Shown: one piece after another, positions 6,120 to 11,176 of the stretch
Position numbering within the stretch: position 1 is the stretch's first letter
Layout of the letters: each line of letters opens with the position of its first letter
Assembly: GCA_023414975.1 (NCBI GenBank)
Contig: JAEZMI010000296.1
Location: forward strand, 1 to 11,176
Reading direction: 5' to 3'
From: Pseudomonadota bacterium
Lineage (GTDB): Bacteria > Pseudomonadota > Alphaproteobacteria > Rhizobiales > Xanthobacteraceae
Length of the DNA stretch: 11,176 nt
Made by a program: the position numbers and the translations under genes
Notes under the pieces: model-generated
Told to the model about the DNA's origin: nothing
Database searches by the model: none
The model's input: only the letters and a program-made list of their open reading frames with translations

Positions 6120-8450
6120 ATGTGGGCGCCCATCGGTCGGCTTTTCGGGCGTTGTCCCGCGGGCCGGCCTGATGAACGATCTTCAGTGATGAGCCCTCGC
6201 CATGGGCGCGCAAGGCATGCGCGCCACGGCGAGTGGATGATTCTCGGCGTGGCGCTGGTGATCGGCGCCGCCATCGCGGCCATGATCGGCTTTTCCCTTC
6301 TGGCGGCCGAGCGGCTGGACCAGGCGTCGCGGGCACGCTGGAGCGAGCTGGTGCTCGAGAACCTCGAACACCGGGCGGACGATCTTCGGCGCGATCTCGC
6401 CAGCTTCGCGCACTGGAACGAGGCGGTCCTGCGTACCACCCAGGCTCTCGACCTGAACTGGCTGCATGAGAATTTCGGCCGCTGGATGCACGAAGCGCTC
6501 GGCCATGACAGGTCCTATGTGCTGGTTCAGGGCCGGCTCGCCTACGCCGCGATCGACGGTTCCCCCGTGCCTGCCAGCGAAGCCCGCTTCGATGCCGCCG
6601 CCATCCTGCCGCTGGCCGAGTTGGTCCAGGCGGCGCTGCTGGAGCAGGAGCCGCAACAGGAACAGGGCGTTGGCGCCAATGGCCCGCGGGAGCAGCAGTT
6701 TCTTGAACTGCCTCGCCTGTCCCGCGCCGGCTATCTGCGCGTGGAAGGGCGTGCCGCACTCGTGGCGGCCATGAACATCACGCCGGACCATGACGGCACT
6801 GGCTCGCCGTCCCGCATTCCGCCGATCGTCGTCACCGTGGCCTTTCTGGACCAGAAGTTCCTCGACCGGCTGGTGTCCGAACTTAATCTCGTCGCGCCGG
6901 CCATCGCCGACGAGCCGCCCCAGGATGGACGCCACGCGGTCGCTATTCCGACCCTCGAGGGGCAATTGCCCTGGGTATGGCTGAGCTGGGTGCCGGACGA
7001 CCCCGGCGCCGCCCTGCTGCGTGCCCTGCTGCCGGCGTTGACGGGTACGGCCATTCTCCTGCTGGCCGTCGCCACCGTCATTCTGTGGTACGCCCGTCGC
7101 GCCACGCTCGAACTCGCCAAGAGCGAGGCCCTCGCCTCGCGGCTCGCTTATGTCGATCCGCTCTGCGGGCTGGCGAACCGAACCATGCTCATGCGCTCGC
7201 TGCGCGAAAGGCTGGCGCGCGTCGCGCCCGAGCAGCGGCTCGCCGTGTTCTTTCTGGACCTCGACGGGTTCAAGGACATCAACGACACCCTCGGCCACCA
7301 CGTCGGCGACCTGCTCCTCGCGGAAATCGGGGCGCGGCTCGGTTCGCTCGACCTTCCCTCTCTCGTTGCCTCGCGTTTCGGCGGGGACGAGTTCGTGCTG
7401 CTGGCCTCCGTCGGGCCCGACAACCACGAGGTGGAGGCGATCGGCGCGGTGGTGCTGGATGCCATTCGCCGTCCCGCGACGCTCGCCGGCCACGTCCTGT
7501 CCGTGAGCGGCACCGTCGGCGCCACGGTCGCGCCTGATCACGGCACCGAGGCGCGCGAGCTTATTCGTCTGGCCGACATCGCGGTCTATCGCGCCAAGGT
7601 CGACGCGCGCGGCAGCTTGCGCCTGTTCAACCCGCAGATGGAACGCGAGGTGCTGCGCCGGCGCGATCTCGAGATTGAACTCAAGCGCGCGATCGTCGAA
7701 GGCGAACTGGCGGTCTATTACCAGCCCCAATTCGCCGTCGACGGCGAAACCGTCGTCGGCTTCGAGGCGCTGGTGCGCTGGCTGCACCCGGTGGAGGGAT
7801 TGATTTCCCCCGGCGAGTTCATCCCCGTGGCCGAGCAGTGCGGCCTCATCACCGACCTGGACATGTGGGTTCTGCGGCGCGTCTGCGAGCAGACCCGCGG
7901 CTGGGGGGACACGAAGATCGCGGTGAATTTGTCCCCGGTCGATTTCCACAGCCGGAACATGGCCGAGACGGTGCGGCGCATTCTGCGCGACACCGGTTTT
8001 CCGCCGGAGCGGCTGGAAGTCGAGATCACCGAGAACCTCCTGTTCGGAAATGAGCCTGAGGCCTTCGCCGCGCTGGCCGCGCTGCGCAGCCTCGGAATCC
8101 GGGTGGCGCTGGACGATTTCGGCAGCGGCTATTCCTCGCTCGGCTACATCCGTCGCTTCCGCGTCGACACCATCAAGATTGATCGGAGCTTCATCCAGAA
8201 CATCGGCCACACCGAGGATGCCGCCGCGATCATCGACTGCGTGGTCCGGCTCGCCCGAGCGCTGGCCATCACCGTCACCGCCGAGGGCGTGGAGACGCGC
8301 GAGCAGTTGCGCTACCTGCAGAGCGTGGGTTGTCACTACGTGCAGGGCTTCCTCCTCGCCGCGCCGATGCCGCTGGCGAGCGTCGACCGGTTCCTGGAGC
8401 GGGTGCCGCGCGGCAAGGCCGATCTGCACGCGGAAAGGCCGCTGCGGTGA
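6120..8450 (+). CDS. CHASE4-GGDEF-EAL cyclic-di-GMP cyclase/phosphodiesterase
   Basis: A 776-residue inner-membrane signalling protein that may make and/or degrade the second messenger c-di-GMP. A basic N-terminus leads to TM1 (about 40-63), a periplasmic sensor region with CHASE4 features (FAHWNEA, then NWLHENFGRWM and a YVLVQGRLAYA strand) and TM2 (about 302-325). The GGDEF domain begins near DPLCGLANR (about 346) and has a canonical GGDEF at 421-425 plus DLDGFKDINDTLGH. The usual RxxD inhibitory site is replaced by LPSL, so product inhibition is probably absent. The EAL domain (about 512-765) has EAL 549-551, N603, EITE from 635, D665-D666, K686, E722-E725 and Q742, which is the full active phosphodiesterase set. 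GGGAG at 6108-6112 with a 7-base spacer supports the ATG at 6120; 6189 is an alternative. The stop codon overlaps the next gene's GTG. Confidence 0.95.
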   Translation: MWAPIGRLFGRCPAGRPDERSSVMSPRHGRARHARHGEWMILGVALVIGAAIAAMIGFSLLAAERLDQASRARWSELVLENLEHRADDLRRDLASFAHWNEAVLRTTQALDLNWLHENFGRWMHEALGHDRSYVLVQGRLAYAAIDGSPVPASEARFDAAAILPLAELVQAALLEQEPQQEQGVGANGPREQQFLELPRLSRAGYLRVEGRAALVAAMNITPDHDGTGSPSRIPPIVVTVAFLDQKFLDRLVSELNLVAPAIADEPPQDGRHAVAIPTLEGQLPWVWLSWVPDDPGAALLRALLPALTGTAILLLAVATVILWYARRATLELAKSEALASRLAYVDPLCGLANRTMLMRSLRERLARVAPEQRLAVFFLDLDGFKDINDTLGHHVGDLLLAEIGARLGSLDLPSLVASRFGGDEFVLLASVGPDNHEVEAIGAVVLDAIRRPATLAGHVLSVSGTVGATVAPDHGTEARELIRLADIAVYRAKVDARGSLRLFNPQMEREVLRRRDLEIELKRAIVEGELAVYYQPQFAVDGETVVGFEALVRWLHPVEGLISPGEFIPVAEQCGLITDLDMWVLRRVCEQTRGWGDTKIAVNLSPVDFHSRNMAETVRRILRDTGFPPERLEVEITENLLFGNEPEAFAALAALRSLGIRVALDDFGSGYSSLGYIRRFRVDTIKIDRSFIQNIGHTEDAAAIIDCVVRLARALAITVTAEGVETREQLRYLQSVGCHYVQGFLLAAPMPLASVDRFLERVPRGKADLHAERPLR

Positions 8451-9262
8451 GCTGGGACGGGGGTCTGTTCTTCCTGCTCTCGAAGGTCGGCTGGATGGTG
8501 GCCGTACCGTCGACTTTCCTTACCCTTCTCGCACTCATCGGCCTGACTGTTCACCTCACTGCACCGCGCTGGCGCGCCGGGAGGGTGCTCATGGCCGTGG
8601 GAATCGTCGGCCTTCTGCTGGCGGGTCTCGGGCCTTTCGGGCGGATGATGACGCAGGCGCTGGAGGACCGCTTCCCGCCTTTTATCGAGGATGGTCAACG
8701 GGTTGACGGCATCATCGTGCTGGGCGGCGCGGAGCTGCCGGACATCACCGCCGCCCGCGGCCAGCCCGCTTTCCAGGAATCCGCCGAGCGCCTCTTCGCC
8801 CTCGCCGACCTCAGCCGCCGCTACCCGACCACCCCCATCGTCTTCTCCGGCGGCAGCGGCCGCATCCCCCCCCCACCCATCGCGGAGGCCGAGGTGATCC
8901 GCCGGGTTCTGCCGCAGATCGGCGTTGACCCGGCGCGCGTCACCTTCGAGAGCCGTTCGCGCAACACGGCGGAAAATGCTCGTCTTACCAAGGAGTTGGT
9001 ACCGCCGAAACCGGGCGAGCGCTGGTTGCTCGTGACGTCCGCGATGCACATGCCGCGCGCCATCGGCTGCTTCCGCGAAGCCGGCTTCCCGGTCGTCGCC
9101 TATCCCGTGGATTACCGCACAACCGGGCAGGGGGCGCCCTGGCGGATCTTCGGCTCGGTAGCTGAAGGACTGCAGTTCTTCGACAGCGCGCTGCGGGAAT
9201 GGGTGGGACTGATGGTATATTACAATACCGGTCGCACCAGCTCCCTGTTCCCCGCTCCCTAA
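8447..9262 (+). CDS. YdcF/ElyC-family (DUF218) inner-membrane envelope protein
   Basis: A 271-residue protein with two N-terminal membrane helices (about 8-36 and 45-63) and a DUF218 domain (about 87-250). Family motifs are IIVLGG (89-94), SGGSG (134-138), the FESRSRNTAEN block (167-177) and LLVTSAMHMPRA (194-205). The best-known relative, E. coli ElyC, affects peptidoglycan and undecaprenyl lipid carrier metabolism, and SanA affects envelope permeability; the biochemical reaction is unsettled. The chosen GTG start (8447) overlaps the stop of the GGDEF-EAL gene by four bases (GTGA), and GGAAAGG (8432-8438) lies 8 bases upstream, indicating translational coupling. A longer frame from 8330 would run through the EAL coding end and looks like shadow sequence. 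A run of nine C (8866-8874) lies within the domain. The stop overlaps the stop of the convergent DUF3253 gene. Confidence 0.9.
   Translation: MSWDGGLFFLLSKVGWMVAVPSTFLTLLALIGLTVHLTAPRWRAGRVLMAVGIVGLLLAGLGPFGRMMTQALEDRFPPFIEDGQRVDGIIVLGGAELPDITAARGQPAFQESAERLFALADLSRRYPTTPIVFSGGSGRIPPPPIAEAEVIRRVLPQIGVDPARVTFESRSRNTAENARLTKELVPPKPGERWLLVTSAMHMPRAIGCFREAGFPVVAYPVDYRTTGQGAPWRIFGSVAEGLQFFDSALREWVGLMVYYNTGRTSSLFPAP
8866..8874 (+). repeat. C9 homopolymer inside the DUF218 gene
   Basis: Nine consecutive C bases encode the end of Ile140 and Pro141-Pro143 directly after the SGGSG loop. The reading frame is intact here. Loss or gain of one C would truncate or scramble the second half of the domain. 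Confidence 0.95.
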
Positions 9263-9558
9263 CCCTCGGGCGAGATGCCCGGCAGTCCGAGCCGGTAGAC
9301 GCCGCGGAAATCGTCGGGATCGACCGGCTTGCCCTTCCGGTAGATCACGAGCCGCCCCTCGCGCGCCATACGCTGCGCCACCCGACGCAACACCGGCAGC
9401 GCGGCCTGCCATTCCGGCCCCTTGGCAATGCTCCGCGCCACATCTTCCGGCGCCACCGAGCGATCAGCGGATTTGGCAGCCTCTAGAATAGCTTGCTCCA
9501 TCGCCTCTTCCGACGGCAGGCGTGGGCGTGCGGGCGTATTCTCGGGGCGATCAGTCAC
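9259..9558 (-). CDS. DUF3253 family protein
   Basis: A 99-residue soluble protein with a compact helical pattern. It matches the DUF3253 layout: an N-terminal helix (EEAMEQAILEAAKS), a central APEDVARSIAKGPEWQAALPVLRRVAQRMAREG winged-helix-like segment given here only as approximate residues 36-68 (A/P/E/D start), and the conserved tail KGKPVDPDDFRG followed by YRL. Its function is unknown; the fold resembles a small helix-turn-helix protein. The GTG start (complement of 9556-9558) lies inside the end of the DUF599 gene, with an 8-base overlap (9551-9558), so translation is probably coupled to it. The TAG stop (9261-9259) overlaps the TAA of the convergent DUF218 gene by sharing CTAA. Confidence 0.82.
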   Translation of the reverse strand: MTDRPENTPARPRLPSEEAMEQAILEAAKSADRSVAPEDVARSIAKGPEWQAALPVLRRVAQRMAREGRLVIYRKGKPVDPDDFRGVYRLGLPGISPEG

Positions 9559-10252
9559 GCGCAGGCTCCGGTTCGGGATCGTCGAGGATCCAATGGGCGT
9601 CCTTGCCGAACTGCCGGTTGGTCATAACGATGAAGATGGCGAAGGTCGCGGCCATGAAGGCCCAAGCGTTCACATACCAGCCGAGATAGCCGAGCGCGAA
9701 GAAGAAGGCGCGCTGCCCACGGTTGAAGTGCCGGCCCGCCAGCGTTGCCATGCGGGCGGCCTTCTGGATGTGGAGCTGCGCTTCCGGCGTCGCCGCATCG
9801 CGCGCGGGAGGCGTGGAGCCCAAGAGAAGAGTGGTATAATTGAACAGCCGGTAGGCCCAGGCGAACTTGAAGAAGGCGTTGGCGAAAATCACCGTAAGAC
9901 CGAGAGTCTTCAGCTCCCAGCTGGTACGGTTGGGCTCGACGAACGGCAAGTCCATGAAGATGGCCATCACGGCGTCCGTCGATTGGAGAATGGCCAGCGT
10001 AGCGCCGATTGCCAGCAGCGAGGTCGACGCGAAAAACGCTGTCCCGTTCTGCAGCGCGGCGACGATCTGCGCGTCAACGATGCGGTTTTCCCGCTGCAGC
10101 ATGCGCTGCATCCACTGGAGTCGGAAGGCATCCATTCGCCGGTTGAACGAGCGGCGGTCCGACCAGCCGCCTTCCATCAGCCAATGGTAGACGATCCACG
10201 AAGTGATGAAGGCGCCGAACGCGATCGCGTCGAGATAGGTGAAGCCGAACAT
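9551..10252 (-). CDS. DUF599 family membrane protein
   Basis: A 233-residue integral membrane protein of unknown function. Predicted helices lie at about 6-24 (LDAIAFGAFITSWIVYHW), 68-90, 114-133 and 181-210. The first helix with its W..Y.W pattern, followed by a basic segment with NRRM and WM..ML.RENRIVDAQI, is characteristic of DUF599 proteins. The short C-terminal tail is acidic (DDPEPEP). The ATG at 10252 is preferred because family members begin just before the first helix. The frame stays open to an ATG at 10375, but those 41 residues are Arg/Ala/Pro-rich and unlike a domain. No good ribosome binding site precedes 10252, so the start is less certain than the gene. It is the first gene of a two-gene unit with the DUF3253 gene and is divergent from a small membrane protein gene. 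Confidence 0.86.
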   Translation of the reverse strand: MFGFTYLDAIAFGAFITSWIVYHWLMEGGWSDRRSFNRRMDAFRLQWMQRMLQRENRIVDAQIVAALQNGTAFFASTSLLAIGATLAILQSTDAVMAIFMDLPFVEPNRTSWELKTLGLTVIFANAFFKFAWAYRLFNYTTLLLGSTPPARDAATPEAQLHIQKAARMATLAGRHFNRGQRAFFFALGYLGWYVNAWAFMAATFAIFIVMTNRQFGKDAHWILDDPEPEPARD

Positions 10253-10526
10253 ACGATGGGGCGCTCGAGGCCGGGAAGTGGACGGGAAAAAGGTTGCCGC
10301 ATCGTGCGGTCTTCGCGCGCGGGCTTCAAGAGCGGCTGCGCGTGGTGCACAGCGCCGATGGGCAGCCCTATTCATGCCTAGCAGGGTTGCGCGGCGCGCG
10401 GGGGAATGTGACGTTTTCGCGATTGCGAAGACGGTAACGTTTCATTAAGTCTCTATTCCAATCCGACGCAGCGGACGAACGGGGATTCCCGCGCGTTGTG
10501 AGATGAAACGATCTTAGGGATTATCC
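10253..10526. promoter_or_regulatory. Divergent intergenic region with hairpin and CGTTTCAT/ATGAAACG half-sites
   Basis: About 270 bases separate the DUF599 gene from the small membrane protein gene and should hold both promoters. GTTTTCGC (10413-10420) and GCGAAGAC (10425-10432) form an 8-bp near-palindrome around GATT with one T/G mismatch. CGTTTCAT (10438-10445) recurs inverted as ATGAAACG (10503-10510). A weak promoter-like pair, TTGCGA (10424-10429) and TAAGTC (10446-10451), is spaced 16 bases apart. The part from about 10385 to 10526 is visibly less GC-rich than the genes. None of these sites is firm. Confidence 0.4.
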
Positions 10527-10655
10527 ATGTCTTCGCTTTCCGAGCACTCTTCCTGCTGGGGAGTAGCGCGCTGGACGGTTATGGCCTTCCTGGCCGCTAT
10601 CGCTCTCGTCTACCTTTTTGGGGGCTTTCAGGCTTTTCAGGTCGCCGCCGGCTGA
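10527..10655 (+). CDS. Small single-span membrane protein (42 residues), hypothetical
   Basis: A short frame beginning MSSLSEHSSCWGVARW and ending QAFQVAAG. Residues about 17-34 (TVMAFLAAIALVYLFGGF) form one hydrophobic helix, with W11, R15 and W16 just before it. AGGGA at 10516-10520 lies 6 bases before the ATG, a good ribosome binding site. I do not recognise the family. It may be one of the small hydrophobic proteins that often stand alone in alphaproteobacterial genomes. It is divergent from the DUF599 gene and 115 bases before the glutathione S-transferase gene, so co-transcription with the latter is possible. The helix plus ribosome site argue for a real gene, but 43 codons can arise by chance. 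Confidence 0.65.
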   Translation: MSSLSEHSSCWGVARWTVMAFLAAIALVYLFGGFQAFQVAAG

Positions 10656-10678
10656 GCCACTGGCGTATTGACCGCGGC

Positions 10679-10707
10679 CATCATTGGCGCTGATCGGTGC
10701 CATGATG
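10679..10707. other. Imperfect hairpin between the small protein gene and the GST gene
   Basis: CATCAT plus GGC (10679-10688, one bulged T) pairs with GCC plus ATGATG (10699-10707) around a 10-base loop. No T-tract follows, so it is not a classical terminator; it may weaken read-through or do nothing. The rest of the 115-base gap shows nothing clear apart from the strong ribosome site of the next gene. Confidence 0.3.
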
Positions 10708-10770
10708 AGAGTGAATTTGCCTCAACGCCCGGTGTCATGAATGCTGCCCACTTATTGCGGGGAGGCCGCC

Positions 10771-11176
10771 ATGGCGCTCAAGCTCATCATCGGCAACAAG
10801 AACTACTCGTCCTGGTCGCTGCGGCCGTGGATTGCCATGAAGGCGGCGGGGATCGACTTCGAGGAAGTTACGATTCCCCTCGAAGCGCCAGATTTTAAGG
10901 CGCGCGCCTCTGCTGCGTCGCCAGCGGGGCGTGTTCCCGTGCTGGTCGACGGCGATGCCGTCGTATGGGAATCGATCGCCATTCTGGAACATTTGGCCGA
11001 GCGGTTTCCCGACCGCGGCTTGTGGCCGAGCGATGCGGTCGCACGTGCCCATGCACGCTCGCTGGCCACGGAAATGCACGGCGGCTTCGGCGCTCTGCGC
11101 AGCGCGGCGCCGATGAATCTGTGGCGCCCGATCGAACCCCGCGCCATGCCGGAAGCCGCGCTGAAGGATGTGCGAG
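10771..11176 (+). CDS. Glutathione S-transferase family protein (partial, runs off the window)
   Basis: The first 135 residues of a cytosolic glutathione transferase-like protein. The N-terminal thioredoxin fold begins GNKNYSSWSLRPW (8-20), a pattern common in a proteobacterial GST group whose serines (S13, S14, S16) are candidates for activating glutathione. The cis-proline is P56 in GRVPVL, and the glutathione-binding ES motif is E67-S68 in WESIAILEHL. From about residue 85 the helical C-terminal domain begins (DAVARAHARSLATEMHGGF), and the frame is open at the window end. GGGGAGG at 10759-10765 sits 5 bases before the ATG, a very strong ribosome site. The substrate is unknown; detoxification or a metabolic isomerase role are both possible. 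Confidence 0.93.
   Translation, partial: MALKLIIGNKNYSSWSLRPWIAMKAAGIDFEEVTIPLEAPDFKARASAASPAGRVPVLVDGDAVVWESIAILEHLAERFPDRGLWPSDAVARAHARSLATEMHGGFGALRSAAPMNLWRPIEPRAMPEAALKDVR

Noticed and set aside
6183..8429. A 748-codon open frame antisense to the GGDEF-EAL gene
   Set aside because: The translation is His/Arg/Gly/Gln-rich with no domain, while the sense strand has complete catalytic motifs. Long antisense frames are expected from high third-position GC.
10402..10441. EcfG-type general stress promoter before the small protein gene
   Set aside because: A GGAAT and a later GTT are present, but their spacing is about 31 bases, far from the 16-18 expected.
10239..10448. 69-codon plus-strand frame overlapping the DUF599 start region
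   Set aside because: No ribosome site, Arg/Ala-rich product, and it overlaps the better-supported DUF599 gene.

Overview
The window looks like ordinary chromosomal DNA from a high-GC alphaproteobacterium. Strong GC bias at third codon positions (which produces very long antisense shadow frames), an alphaproteobacterial-type octanoyltransferase, and the DUF599/DUF3253 gene pair all suggest the order Hyphomicrobiales (rhizobia-like bacteria; a Xanthobacteraceae/Ancylobacter-like source would fit). This placement is inferred from sequence feel; no search was run. I see no phage genes, transposase, CRISPR array, toxin-antitoxin pair or defence island.

Layout. Positions 1-474 hold no convincing gene. 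A membrane sugar-1-phosphate transferase for exopolysaccharide initiation (475-1908, +) is followed by a secreted NodB-type polysaccharide deacetylase (2098-2910, +) whose first codons are a threefold 15-bp repeat. Its stop codon lies inside a duplicated 30-bp terminator element that serves the convergent tRNA-Leu(GAG) gene (3018-3102, -). Then come lipB (3309-4073, +) and, convergent to it, an acylphosphatase gene (4170-4460, -), separated by a five-copy 16-bp minisatellite. The magnesium channel gene mgtE (4612-6015, +) is divergent from acyP. It is followed by a CHASE4-GGDEF-EAL cyclic-di-GMP enzyme gene (6120-8450, +), which overlaps by 4 bp a YdcF/ElyC-type DUF218 envelope gene (8447-9262, +).

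The DUF218 gene meets a minus-strand pair tail to tail, with overlapping stop codons: DUF599 membrane protein (10252-9551) then DUF3253 protein (9558-9259), themselves overlapping by 8 bp. A divergent intergenic region of about 270 bp separates them from a 42-residue single-span membrane protein gene with a good ribosome binding site (10527-10655, +). The window ends inside a glutathione S-transferase gene (10771 onward, +).

How the genes fit together. Surface polysaccharide synthesis and modification (sugar transferase, deacetylase), a c-di-GMP switch coupled to an envelope factor, and housekeeping genes (lipB, tRNA, mgtE, acyP) are simply neighbours. Only the GGDEF-EAL/DUF218 pair and the DUF599/DUF3253 pair look like translationally coupled units. 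I did not find a clear new multi-gene system. The most unusual signals are small-scale: the tandem start-codon repeat, the duplicated tRNA terminator carrying a neighbour's stop codon, the minisatellite, the C9 tract in the DUF218 gene and the small membrane protein.
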